Below, one piece after another: positions 20,032 through 29,340 of a stretch of DNA of 64,000 bases (its first letter is position 1; each line of letters starts with the position of its first letter). The notes under the pieces are model-generated. The model was not told the DNA's origin. It saw only the letters and a list, made by a program, of their open reading frames with translations, and did no database searches. The stretch comes from Pseudomonadota bacterium (GTDB taxonomy: Bacteria; Pseudomonadota; Alphaproteobacteria; Dongiales; Dongiaceae), in contig JAJYUT010000003.1 in assembly GCA_021792365.1 (NCBI GenBank), positions 248,001 to 312,000 of the forward strand, given 5' to 3'. A program made the translations under genes and the position numbers.

Positions 20032-21594
20032 TCAGGCGAGCCAGATGTCCTTGAAGGCCGAGTTGCCCATCGACAGACCCGTAGCCGCCGGCTTCAGTCC
20101 CTCCACGTAGCTGCCCATGAGATCGACGTTCTGATTGTAGGCAGCGATCAGGTAGCCGCCCTGCTCGAACTCGAGCTTCTGCATGGCGTGCAGGATCTCG
20201 ATCCGCTTGGCCTCGTCGACGGTAGCCTGGGCCTGCTCGTGCAGCTTGTTGAACTCCTCGTTGGTCCAATGGGTCTCGTTGTAAGGGGAATCCGGGAGGC
20301 TGCTCTGCGCGACCTGGCTGAGATAGGGGCTGTAGCCCCAGTAGTCCTGCGCGAAGGTCCATTTCAGATACTGGTCCCCGTAGAAGACATCGGAAGTTAC
20401 CTGACGGACGTTCACAGTCACTCCGGCATCCTTGGCCTGCTGCGCCATGACCTGGGCCGCCTGGACCACGCCGGCCGCGAAATCGCAGGTGACGAGCTCG
20501 ACCGCCAGGTTCTCCTGGCCGGCCCGCTTCAGCAGGAACTTCGCTTGGTCGATGTCGCGCTCGCGCTTCAGCGAGGAATCATAGGCCGGATCCCAAGGCG
20601 AGTAGACATCGTTGCCGACCTGACCGTAACCGCTGAGCGAGATGTTGATCAGCTGCTGGCGATCGACCAGCAGCCGGAAGGCCATTCGGACGTCCGGATT
20701 GTCGAACGGCGCCTGATCGACGCGCATGGTGAACGGAGTCCACTGGCCCGGCTTGGAAACCAGCGGCTTGATAGGCCCACCCTCGCCCACCTGCTTCACC
20801 AGAGCCAGCGGTGCATAGGCGAAGATGTCGATCTCGCCACCCTGCAGCGCGTTGAAGGCGGCGGTGTCCGCGCCGAACGAGGAGATGATCGTCAGCTGAT
20901 CGAGATGCGCCTGCTCCCCCCAGTAATTGCCGAAGCGGTCAAAAACGCTTTCCTGGCCAGGGGTGAAGCTGTTGTATTTGAAGGCGCCGGTGCCGACCGG
21001 ATTTTGCGGGTCATAGTTGGCCGGCACGATGCCGAAGTAGTAGTAGGCGGAGATGCATTCGGGAAAGGCCGCATACGGACGCGTCATCGGCACTTTCAAG
21101 GTGTGCTCATCGATGACTTTGAGATTGCCGAGGTCGAGCGGCTTCAGGGCTGCGGCCTGCGCCATCGGAGCATCCGGATTGCCGATGCGGCGGAAGGTGG
21201 AGGCCACATCCTCCGCGGTCATGGTCTTGCCGTTGTGGAACTCTACGCCCTTCTTGACGCGGATGGTCCATTCAGTGGCGGTGGGGTTCGGCTCCATCGA
21301 GTCCGCGAGCACGTAGGTGAGCTTCCCCTCGGAGTTTAGCTGCGTCAGTCCCTCGTAGAGCGCCATCACACGATGGCTGTCGGGCTGCGTCACCATGCTG
21401 TGGGCGTCCAAGGTGTCGGCGCTGCCTCCGCCGAGGATCGCGATCCGCAAGTTGCCGCCTTTCTTCGGGGTTTCCGCCTGGGCCATTTGCGACAGACCCA
21501 AGGCACCAATGCCGGCGAGAGCGGCCGAACCCTTCAGCAGCGCGCGACGGTTCAGGGTCTGCTTCGAAGGGGCTCGGGTGTTGTTCGCGTTCAT
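20032..21594 (-). CDS. Dipeptide-type ABC transporter substrate-binding protein (SBP family 5), Tat signal
   Basis: MNANNTRAPSKQTLNRRALLKGSAALAGIGALGLSQMAQAETPKKGGNLRIAILGG. Twin-arginine signal; ATG at 21594 preferred over the track start at 21675. Confidence 0.9.
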   Translation of the reverse strand: MNANNTRAPSKQTLNRRALLKGSAALAGIGALGLSQMAQAETPKKGGNLRIAILGGGSADTLDAHSMVTQPDSHRVMALYEGLTQLNSEGKLTYVLADSMEPNPTATEWTIRVKKGVEFHNGKTMTAEDVASTFRRIGNPDAPMAQAAALKPLDLGNLKVIDEHTLKVPMTRPYAAFPECISAYYYFGIVPANYDPQNPVGTGAFKYNSFTPGQESVFDRFGNYWGEQAHLDQLTIISSFGADTAAFNALQGGEIDIFAYAPLALVKQVGEGGPIKPLVSKPGQWTPFTMRVDQAPFDNPDVRMAFRLLVDRQQLINISLSGYGQVGNDVYSPWDPAYDSSLKRERDIDQAKFLLKRAGQENLAVELVTCDFAAGVVQAAQVMAQQAKDAGVTVNVRQVTSDVFYGDQYLKWTFAQDYWGYSPYLSQVAQSSLPDSPYNETHWTNEEFNKLHEQAQATVDEAKRIEILHAMQKLEFEQGGYLIAAYNQNVDLMGSYVEGLKPAATGLSMGNSAFKDIWLA

Positions 21595-21742
21595 TGATCT
21601 CTCCCTGTGATCACGTTTCTTCCTCGGATCTAATTCCTCGCCCTGCTGCTTCCGATCCTGCGGCGGCACGAGCACATAGATCCACGCGGGCTCTTCTTCT
21701 TTGCGATGAGCCTAGATACGGTCGCTGGATAGGGCAAGATTT

Positions 21743-21764
21743 TTATTGACTAATTACTTAATAA
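21743..21764. promoter_or_regulatory. Candidate TetR operator, copy 1 (TTATTGACTAATTACTTAATAA), upstream of the dpp-type operon
   Basis: Imperfect palindrome (18/22 positions match the reverse complement). The 25-nt string TTTTTATTGACTAATTACTTAATAA (21740-21764) recurs exactly at 24026-24050. Confidence 0.65.
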
Positions 21765-21833
21765 CCGCACCGCCGGGTGACACCAAGGCGGGTCTCAGCC
21801 ATGGCGTCGGGGGTGAAGATCACGGGCACGGTT

Positions 21834-22601
21834 CTACTGGGCGAGATACCCACCATCGATCGGGTAGTGTGCGCCGGTGATGTAGCTCGCCTCGTCCGAG
21901 AGCAGAAAAGCGACCAGGCTGGCCACCTCTTCCGGCCGACCCAACCGACGCAGCGGGTGCATCTCGGCGATACGCTGCTTGCCGCCCATAACATCCCAGG
22001 TGGCGTCGAGCCCCTCGGTCTCGATATAACCGGGCAGCACATCGTTGCAGCGGATCGCGTAGCCGCGCGCGAGGCAGTATTGCGCCACGGATTGGGTCAG
22101 CATGAGGATCCCACCCTTGCTCGCCGCGTAGGCCAGCGATCCTGTGCCGCCGACCGAGGCGTAGATGGACGCGACGTTGACGATGGCGCCGCCCTTTTCG
22201 CGCATCGCCCTGACCGCGTATTTGCAGCCGAGATAGGAGCCGTCCACGTTCACCTTGAACACGCGGTGCCACTCGGCCAGCGCGAGGTCGTCGATGTCGT
22301 CCAGGACATCCACCAGGCCGGCACAATTGAACAGGCCATCGATCGGCTCGGCGACTTCAGCCGCCTTCTGCATAGCCTGCTGCCAGGATGCCTCGGACGT
22401 CACGTCGAGCGGGATGAAACAGGCATTCTTGCCGATCGCCGCCGCGGCTTTCTCGCCCTTCTCCACCGCGATATCCGACATGATCACGGTCGCGCCGCAT
22501 TCGACGAAGTACCGCGCCGCGGCCCCTCCGATGCCCGAAGCAGCGCCGGTGATCAGGATCGTCTTCGATGCCAGGGGCGCGGCGCCCAACCCTACGCTCA
22601 T
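21834..22601 (-). CDS. SDR family oxidoreductase
   Basis: SKTILITGAASGIGGAAARYFVECGATVIMSDI...VASIYASVGGTGSLAYAASKGGILMLTQ (GxxxGxG and YxxxK). Confidence 0.92.
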   Translation of the reverse strand: MSVGLGAAPLASKTILITGAASGIGGAAARYFVECGATVIMSDIAVEKGEKAAAAIGKNACFIPLDVTSEASWQQAMQKAAEVAEPIDGLFNCAGLVDVLDDIDDLALAEWHRVFKVNVDGSYLGCKYAVRAMREKGGAIVNVASIYASVGGTGSLAYAASKGGILMLTQSVAQYCLARGYAIRCNDVLPGYIETEGLDATWDVMGGKQRIAEMHPLRRLGRPEEVASLVAFLLSDEASYITGAHYPIDGGYLAQ

Positions 22602-23353
22602 TTCAGGCTTCCTCCATCGACGACGTAGTCGCCGCCGGTCATGAAGCGCGCATCACTTGAGGCGAGAAAGACGATGAGATTGGCGATTTCCTCCGGCCGT
22701 GCGAACTTGCCGTGGGGCTGGGTCGCAATCCAGGCATCGCGCTCCTCGGCGTTCTCGGCGAAGAAACCATCCACCATGCTGGTTTGCACCACACCGGGAT
22801 GCACCGCATTGCAGCGAATCCTGTCGCCGCGGCGCGCATAGTAGATCGCAAGCTCCTTGGTGAGATTGCGTACGGCACCCTTGCTGACGTCATAGGCGAT
22901 CAGGTTCCAGGTCCCGACATAGGCCGAGACCGAGCCCATGTTGACGATAGCGGCGTCGTCGCGATTCCGCATCCTCGGCGTGATGGCCTGGCAGCCCAGC
23001 ATCGTGCCCGTCACATTGACGTCGAGGACGCGGGTGAATGCTTCGATCGGATCGCTTTCCAGATCGATCGCCTTCAGGATACCCGCAGCGTTGACCAGAA
23101 CATCGGCTCCGTCGCGGACACGGGTGCCTTCCACCAATTGCCGCCACGAATCAGGATCGACCACGTCGAGCACGGCAAACTCGGCGGCGGATCCGATCTC
23201 GGCCGCCACCTTGCGGCCGAGATCGGCATTCCTGTCGGCGATGACGACATGCGCGCCCTCGGCGGCCAGCCGCGTCGCGACGGCCCTGCCGATCCCGGAT
23301 GCGGCGCCGCTGACTACGGCGGTCTTGCCGGTGAACCGGACTTTCTTGGTCAT
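22598..23353 (-). CDS. SDR family oxidoreductase
   Basis: MTKKVRFTGKTAVVSGAASGIGRAVATRLAAEGAHVVIADRN...SVSAYVGTWNLIAYDVSKGAVRNLTKELAIYYARRG. The track ORF extends upstream but the SDR begins at 23353. Confidence 0.92.
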   Translation of the reverse strand: MTKKVRFTGKTAVVSGAASGIGRAVATRLAAEGAHVVIADRNADLGRKVAAEIGSAAEFAVLDVVDPDSWRQLVEGTRVRDGADVLVNAAGILKAIDLESDPIEAFTRVLDVNVTGTMLGCQAITPRMRNRDDAAIVNMGSVSAYVGTWNLIAYDVSKGAVRNLTKELAIYYARRGDRIRCNAVHPGVVQTSMVDGFFAENAEERDAWIATQPHGKFARPEEIANLIVFLASSDARFMTGGDYVVDGGSLK

Positions 23354-23367
23354 GGCCGGATGCGCGC

Positions 23368-23982
23368 TCAATGAATGACGGGAATGCGAATGCTCATGTA
23401 GCGGCGCAGGATCGCCCGCGCCTTGGCCGGCGTGATGCCGATGCGATTCGCCACGTTGAACCACAGGCCGTCCAGGAGTGACATCAGTTCCTCGGCGACG
23501 TTGTTCGCCTCTGTGCGCGGCAGGCCGATATCCTGCAACATCGAGAGCAGGTTGCTCTGCAGCCGACGCTCGTAGGCGCGCTCGAGCCTGGCCAGAACCG
23601 GGCTCTCCGGCACCAGGGCATAGAGCGCGATCCAGGTGGCCGTCACATGCGGCTGCAGCATCTCGTCGCAGAGCTGCGCGTCCAGCAGCGCATTCAGTCG
23701 TTCGATTGGCGTCTTCGCTTTCACCAGCCGCTTCTGGATCTCTTCCTGGTGTGCGCGATAGAGCTCGCGGTAAACCGCTTCGAACAGCCCTGCCTTGTCG
23801 GTGAAGTAGTGGACGATGAGCCCGGACGTGAGGCCCGCGCGCTTCGCGATGCGCTGCATGGTGGCGCGATTGACGCCCTCCTCTTGGATACATGCCATCG
23901 TGGCTTCGATCATCTGCTGTCGGCGTATCGGTTCCTGTCCCACCTTCGGCATCGTCGAGGTCCCCTTGCGGCGCGTGGCCAT
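23368..23982 (-). CDS. TetR family transcriptional regulator
   Basis: PIRRQQMIEATMACIQEEGVNRATMQRIAKRAGLTSGLIVHYFTDKAGLFEAVYRELYR, classic TetR N-terminal HTH. Confidence 0.92.
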   Translation of the reverse strand: MATRRKGTSTMPKVGQEPIRRQQMIEATMACIQEEGVNRATMQRIAKRAGLTSGLIVHYFTDKAGLFEAVYRELYRAHQEEIQKRLVKAKTPIERLNALLDAQLCDEMLQPHVTATWIALYALVPESPVLARLERAYERRLQSNLLSMLQDIGLPRTEANNVAEELMSLLDGLWFNVANRIGITPAKARAILRRYMSIRIPVIH

Positions 23983-24028
23983 GCTCGCCGCAGGTTAGCG
24001 CGCATGATTCCCAGGCAGCAAGGGTTTT

Positions 24029-24050
24029 TTATTGACTAATTACTTAATAA
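24029..24050. promoter_or_regulatory. Candidate TetR operator, copy 2 (TTATTGACTAATTACTTAATAA), in the divergent tetR / monooxygenase promoter
   Basis: Exact repeat of the copy at 21743-21764; lies between tetR (start 23982, minus) and the monooxygenase (start 24108, plus). Confidence 0.65.
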
Positions 24051-24107
24051 AAGGCAGAACGCGGATGCCATGTGGACGGCTTCGAACGGCAAGGCACGAA
24101 CTGACGA

Positions 24108-25571
24108 ATGACGGTGTCTCAGCGATATGACGTGCTGATCGTCGGCGCGGGATTCGGCGGCCTCTGCATGGCTGCAATCGCGAAGACGGCCGGTTTGCGG
24201 GTGGTGGTGCTGGAGCGGCGCAGCGAGGTTGGCGGAACCTGGAGCCAGAATACCTATCCGGGCTGCGCCTGCGACACGCAATCGCACCACTACAGCCTCT
24301 CCTTCGCGCTCAACCCGGACTGGACCCAACGCTATGCGCCGCAGCCCGAGATCCTCGCTTACCTGAAGCAGGTCGCGGACGATCACGATCTTACGCCGTC
24401 GATCCGCTTCGGCGAATCGGTCGCCTCCGCCGTCTTCGACGAAACAACGGCGTCCTGGCAGGTGGAATGTGAAGGCGGGCGATCCTACCAAGCGCAGTTC
24501 GTGGTTTCCGCGGTGGGGCAGCTGAACCAGCCCGCTGTTCCGGAGATCCCGGGGATGGCGTCTTTCCCAGGCAAGACCATGCATACGGCGGAATGGGACC
24601 ACGCCTATGATTTCAAAGGCCGCACTGTCGCGGTGATCGGCAACGGCGCCAGCGCCATCCAGCTCATCCCGGAACTCGCCAAGTCGGTGCGCCGGCTCTT
24701 CACCTTCCAACGCTCTCCAAACTGGCTGATCCCGAAGCTCAACCGCCCGTTCCGGCCCATCGAGAAGAGCTTGCTGCGCCACGTGCCCTTCCTGATGCGG
24801 CTCTATCGCTGGGGCATCTATTGGAACTGGGAACGCTCCTGGCCGGAATTCCTGGTCGACTCGCCACAGGCGCAAAAGCGGACCGGCATCAACCGCGCCG
24901 GGATCGAGGCCGCGGTACGCAAGGCCGATCTGCGGGAAAAGCTGATTCCCACATACCCGCTTGGCTGCAAGCGCATCCTGTTGAGCGACGATTTCCTGGA
25001 AACGATGCAGCACGAGCACGTGTCGTTGAACACCTCTGGCATCGCTCGGATCGAGCGCAATGAGATCGTCACCAACGACGGGGCGCGTGTCGCGGTGGAC
25101 TGCATCGTCTATGCGACCGGTTTCAAGTCGCATGACTTCCTGCCGGGGATGAATGTGGTCGGGCGCCAGGGGCGCTCGCTGAAACAGGACTGGGACAAAG
25201 CCGGCGGGCCAAATGCCTATCTCGGGATCGCCATGCCGGGTTATCCGAACTTCTTCATGACCTATGGCCCGAACACCAATCTCGGTCACAACTCCATCGT
25301 CTTCATGCTGGAATGCCAGACGCGGTGGATCTTGAAGCTGATCCTCAAGGCCAGGCGACAGGGAAAGGGCACGGCGGAGGTCACGGAAGCAGCGCTTGCC
25401 GCCTTCAACCGGGACCTCGAGCGCGACCTGGCGAAGACGGCCTGGGCCGGCAGCTGCTCGAGCTGGTACAAGAATGCCAAAGGCAAGGTCATCAACAACT
25501 GGTCGTCCAGCACGGTGCGCTACTGGCGACTGACACGGCGCGTCCAGACCAGCGACTTCAATCTGACCTAG
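24108..25571 (+). CDS. Flavin-containing monooxygenase, Baeyer-Villiger type
   Basis: 487 aa; Rossmann motifs VLIVGAGFGGLCMA and VAVIGNGASAIQLIP; BVMO fingerprint FPGKTMHTAEW (FxGxxxHxxxW) at nt 24564-24596. Confidence 0.92.
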   Translation: MTVSQRYDVLIVGAGFGGLCMAAIAKTAGLRVVVLERRSEVGGTWSQNTYPGCACDTQSHHYSLSFALNPDWTQRYAPQPEILAYLKQVADDHDLTPSIRFGESVASAVFDETTASWQVECEGGRSYQAQFVVSAVGQLNQPAVPEIPGMASFPGKTMHTAEWDHAYDFKGRTVAVIGNGASAIQLIPELAKSVRRLFTFQRSPNWLIPKLNRPFRPIEKSLLRHVPFLMRLYRWGIYWNWERSWPEFLVDSPQAQKRTGINRAGIEAAVRKADLREKLIPTYPLGCKRILLSDDFLETMQHEHVSLNTSGIARIERNEIVTNDGARVAVDCIVYATGFKSHDFLPGMNVVGRQGRSLKQDWDKAGGPNAYLGIAMPGYPNFFMTYGPNTNLGHNSIVFMLECQTRWILKLILKARRQGKGTAEVTEAALAAFNRDLERDLAKTAWAGSCSSWYKNAKGKVINNWSSSTVRYWRLTRRVQTSDFNLT

Positions 25572-25600
25572 CCGTTTTGGCAATGAGAGGCGGAGGGGCA

Positions 25601-26176
25601 ATGGAAGCCGATACGATCGATTTCATCAACATGGCGGACGGTACCCGCGAGGAATACGAACTGCTCGACCGGCACTACCGCCGCTTCAGCGACGCCCTCC
25701 CCGACCGTCTGATGACGCATCTCTCGCTGCTTTCAGGCGATCTGATGGGCTACAAGATCGACCGCTTCCAGCATTCGCTCCAATCCGCGACCCGCGCCTT
25801 CCGCGACGGCGCCGAGGAGGAGATGGTCGTCGCCACCCTGCTGCACGACATCGGCGACACTATCTCGCCGGAGAACCATTCGGAGCTCGGCGCCAGCGTG
25901 CTGCAGCCCTATGTGAGTGCGAAGACACACTGGATCATCAAGCATCATGGCGTGTTCCAGGGCTACTATTACTTCCACCATGTGGGCGGCGACCGGAACG
26001 CGCGCGAGCGCTTCCGCGGTCATCCGATGTTCGAGCCCTGCGCGGAATTCTGCCACCGCTGGGATCAGAACTCCTTCGATCCCGACTACGACACGATGCC
26101 GCTCGCGGCCTTCGAGCCGGCCTTGCGCCGTGTCTTCGCGAGGAAGCCCTTCGGCGACCACGTCGGGAGCGTCTGA
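25601..26176 (+). CDS. HD-domain protein (phosphohydrolase or HD-oxygenase-like)
   Basis: MEADTIDFINMADGTREEYELLDRHYRR...DRFQHSLQSATRAFRDGAEEEMVVATLLHDIGDTISPENHSELGASVLQPYVSAKTHWIIKHHGVFQGYYY. ATG at 25601 follows GGAGG; the track start at 25313 is inside the monooxygenase. Confidence 0.8.
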   Translation: MEADTIDFINMADGTREEYELLDRHYRRFSDALPDRLMTHLSLLSGDLMGYKIDRFQHSLQSATRAFRDGAEEEMVVATLLHDIGDTISPENHSELGASVLQPYVSAKTHWIIKHHGVFQGYYYFHHVGGDRNARERFRGHPMFEPCAEFCHRWDQNSFDPDYDTMPLAAFEPALRRVFARKPFGDHVGSV

Positions 26177-26181
26177 CCGGC

Positions 26182-27915
26182 TCAGTGCGGGTGGCCGCTG
26201 GCGTTGGAGAGTAGCACGGCGGCCAGCTCGTCCCGCCGGCGCGCATAGTCGCTCGTAATCGATGGACCACGCTGGCGCGAGGCCCAGTCCGGGTCGGCCA
26301 GCAGTGGCGCGTCCACCGCCTCCGGAAGATGCCGGCCACGCATGAGATCAGAGATGCGTTCGGCCAATGCGAGGGTCGGCGCGTTGAGGTCGCCGGCCGT
26401 CGCCTGCGGCATCAGCGAGGCATCGACGACCCGCAGGCCGTCGACGCCGTTGACAGTCCCATCCGGCCGCGTGACGGCCGCCGGGCCCGTCCCCATCCGG
26501 CATGTGCCGCAAGGGTGATAGGCGCTTTCGAGCTTTCGCTTGAGGAACGCGTCGATGGCGGCATCGCTGGTCGCTTTCTCACCCGGCGCGATCTCCGGGC
26601 CGCAGTAGCTGGACAGTGCCGGTTGGGCAAAGATCTCGCGCGTATAGCGGATACAGGCGCGGAATTCCTGCCAGTCGTCCGGGTGGGACATGTAGTTGAA
26701 GCGGACGCGCGGCAGGCTCTCCGGGCGCGCATCGCGCAGCTTCACCCAGCCGCGGCTCTTCGACCGCTTGGTGCCGACATGCACCTGGAACCCATGGCCC
26801 TGGGCGAGGGTCGTGCCGTCATAGGAGATGGCCAGCGGCAGGAAATGATACTGGATGTCGGGATAGACGATGCCGGCACGACTGCGAATATGGCCGCCGC
26901 TTTCGAAGTGGTTGGTGGCGCCGAGACCGCGGTGGGTGAGGATCCATTCCAGGCCGATCTTCGCCTTGCCCCAGAGGCTCTGGGTCGGAAAGAGCGTTAC
27001 CGGCTGCCGGCATTGCGCCTGGACGTAGACCTCCAGGTGGTCCATCAGGTTCTCGCCGACCTGCGGCGATGCATGTACGACGGCGATCCCATGCTCGGCG
27101 AGTTCCGCGACGGGACCGATGCCGGACCGCTTCAGGATCGCCGGCGACATAATCGATCCGGCGGAAAGAATTACCTCGCGTGTCGCCGCAACCTGCCGCT
27201 CCTGGCCCGCGGCGCTGAATGCGACGCCTTTCGCGCGGCGCCCTTCGAACACGACCCGGTCGACGAGAGCGTTGGTGACCACCTGCACGTTGCGACGCGC
27301 CAAGGCCGGGCGCAAATAGGCGCGCGCCGCGCTCATGCGCCGCCCGTCGCCCACGTTCATCTCCATCGGACCAAAGCCCTCGTGCTGCAGCTCGTTCATG
27401 TTGGGGCTGCGCGCGTAGCCGGTCTGGACCGCTGCGTCGACGAAGGCCTGATAAAGCGGGTTCTTCTCCGGGCCGCGGGTCACTTTGACCGGACCTTCGG
27501 TGCCCCGTTGCGGCCCACCACCTCGCACCGCCTCCAACCTCTGGAAGTATGGCAGGACGTTGGACCAACGCCAGCCCTCGGCTCCCAGCGCCTCCCAGAG
27601 CTCGTAGTCCATCGGATTGCCGCGCACCCAGCACATGCCGTTGATTGACGAGGATCCGCCGAGCCCGCGGCCGCGCGGGAGATTGACCTGGCGCCCGTCG
27701 AGCGCAGGCTCCGGCTCCGTCACCATGTCCCAGTTGAAGCGGGTGGTGTTCATCGGGATGGAGAGGGCTGCCGGCATGTCGACGATCAACGATCGTTCGC
27801 TGCCGCCGGCTTCGAGCACCAGAATTCGGGCCGCCGGGTCTTCCCCTAAGCGATGCGCCAGCACGCAGCCGGCGGATCCCGCACCCACGATCACGTAGTC
27901 GAATGACTCCTGCAT
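26182..27915 (-). CDS. GMC family FAD oxidoreductase (choline dehydrogenase-like)
   Basis: MQESFDYVIVGAGSAGCVLAHRLGEDPAARILVLEAGGSERSLIVDMPAAL...LPRGRGLGGSSSINGMCWVRGNPMDYELWEALG...YHPCGTCRMGTGPAAV. Confidence 0.93.
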   Translation of the reverse strand: MQESFDYVIVGAGSAGCVLAHRLGEDPAARILVLEAGGSERSLIVDMPAALSIPMNTTRFNWDMVTEPEPALDGRQVNLPRGRGLGGSSSINGMCWVRGNPMDYELWEALGAEGWRWSNVLPYFQRLEAVRGGGPQRGTEGPVKVTRGPEKNPLYQAFVDAAVQTGYARSPNMNELQHEGFGPMEMNVGDGRRMSAARAYLRPALARRNVQVVTNALVDRVVFEGRRAKGVAFSAAGQERQVAATREVILSAGSIMSPAILKRSGIGPVAELAEHGIAVVHASPQVGENLMDHLEVYVQAQCRQPVTLFPTQSLWGKAKIGLEWILTHRGLGATNHFESGGHIRSRAGIVYPDIQYHFLPLAISYDGTTLAQGHGFQVHVGTKRSKSRGWVKLRDARPESLPRVRFNYMSHPDDWQEFRACIRYTREIFAQPALSSYCGPEIAPGEKATSDAAIDAFLKRKLESAYHPCGTCRMGTGPAAVTRPDGTVNGVDGLRVVDASLMPQATAGDLNAPTLALAERISDLMRGRHLPEAVDAPLLADPDWASRQRGPSITSDYARRRDELAAVLLSNASGHPH

Positions 27916-27923
27916 CCGCGGAC

Positions 27924-28304
27924 CTACGGGATGATCACGTAGAATTTCAGGAGTGCGACCGGCTGATGCCACGTGCCCTTGAAGCCTCTGGGCACGAAGA
28001 AGGCGTCGCCCTTTCGGTAGGTATCGCGAAAACCCTCGCCCTCGAGGGTAACCTCGCCTTCCAGCACGACCATGAACTCGTCCGTGGGATAGCTTTCGTA
28101 GCGTTCCGTGTAGGGTTCACATCGCCAAACTCCGGTCCGCAAGCCGGACTCCGGACGCGTGAAATACGCATGGTCCAGCCCGACCGGCATGCCCGCGAGG
28201 AGCTCGGCATGTTCGAGCTTTTCACCTGGCAGGGCGAGCCAGCCGGCCGGACCCGCGGCTTCGAAGCGAATGGGAACGGGCAATGCAGTCTCCTTGCGGT
28301 TCAT
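27924..28304 (-). CDS. Cupin-domain protein
   Basis: ESYPTDEFMVVLEGEVTLEGEGFRDTYRKGDAFFVPRGFKGTWHQPVALLKFYVII matches a double cupin motif pattern. Confidence 0.82.
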   Translation of the reverse strand: MNRKETALPVPIRFEAAGPAGWLALPGEKLEHAELLAGMPVGLDHAYFTRPESGLRTGVWRCEPYTERYESYPTDEFMVVLEGEVTLEGEGFRDTYRKGDAFFVPRGFKGTWHQPVALLKFYVIIP

Positions 28305-28392
28305 GGCGGCGGGGGCGAAGAGTGTGATCGCGCGTCGGGAGTGACAAGTGACTATCCGTCCACTAGGGTAACCTGAAGTTACGGAGAGAGAC

Positions 28393-29340
28393 TTGCGCCG
28401 ACTTCATTCCCTGACCGCCCTCCGGGCGTTCGAAGCGGTCAGTCGCCTGAAGAGCATCTCGGCGGCCGCGGAAGAGCTTCGGGTCACTCGGCCCGCGGTA
28501 TCAAAGCAGGTGAAGCAGCTGGAAGCGACGCTCGGTGTGCAGCTGCTGGTCCGCTCAGGCAACGCCATCCAGCTGACGGCGGCCGGGGAAGAGCTGTTCG
28601 ACGGGTTGCGCCGTTCCTTCGACCTGATGTCGGCAACGCTGGCGGCGGTCGGTCGCTTCGCACGGGAAAGCCAGCGACTGAAGATCCTGGTTTGCCGTGA
28701 CTTCGCGTCGAGCTGGCTGGCCAGCCGCGTGGGGACGTTTCTCGTGGAGAATCCCGGAGTTTCGATCGAGGTCACTGCGGAGAAGAACGGCAATCTCCGG
28801 CTCGAGGAGGATTTTGACCTGCGCATCTTCTACGACACCCTTGGGCAGAATGAAGGCACCGGTCTTGTCGAGAGCGAGCTGTGCCGCTGGATCGACCTGC
28901 CGGTCTGCACGGATGCATTCGCGCGACGATACCTGGCCAACGGCCGAAAGCCGAACGCGGTGCATCATCTGGTCGACGCGAATTACGATGTCTGGGACGA
29001 GTGGAGCGCGCTCACTGGAACGCCGTCCGGCGGGCCGCGAAAGCACATCACGATTTTCAATGAGACCACCTTGTGCCTGTCGGTCGCCAAATCGGGCGGC
29101 GGATTGACTATAGGCGACAGCTTCCTGAGCCTACCGGCAATAACCTCCGGCGAGCTTGTCGTGCCCTATCCGGTGGGCCTCGTGAGCGCTCAATGCTATT
29201 TGCTGTTTCGGCCGGCGCGCGGGGCGTCCAGCGCGATCCGCAAGTTCGCGGCGTGGCTTCAAGATGCGGTGAGAAGCTATCAGGCGACGGTGCTGCGCAC
29301 ACTCACAAGTAGAGGGATTCGCGTGGTCGAACGCAACTGA
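28393..29340 (+). CDS. LysR family transcriptional regulator (GcvA-like)
   Basis: LRRLHSLTALRAFEAVSRLKSISAAAEELRVTRPAVSKQVKQLEATLGVQLLVRSGNAIQLTAAGEELF; TTG start in track. Confidence 0.9.
   Translation: MRRLHSLTALRAFEAVSRLKSISAAAEELRVTRPAVSKQVKQLEATLGVQLLVRSGNAIQLTAAGEELFDGLRRSFDLMSATLAAVGRFARESQRLKILVCRDFASSWLASRVGTFLVENPGVSIEVTAEKNGNLRLEEDFDLRIFYDTLGQNEGTGLVESELCRWIDLPVCTDAFARRYLANGRKPNAVHHLVDANYDVWDEWSALTGTPSGGPRKHITIFNETTLCLSVAKSGGGLTIGDSFLSLPAITSGELVVPYPVGLVSAQCYLLFRPARGASSAIRKFAAWLQDAVRSYQATVLRTLTSRGIRVVERN

Noticed and set aside
28368-28382. GTAAC-CTGAA-GTTAC inverted repeat upstream of the LysR gene
   Set aside because: Short and common; could be a LysR-type site but there is no second occurrence in the window to support it.
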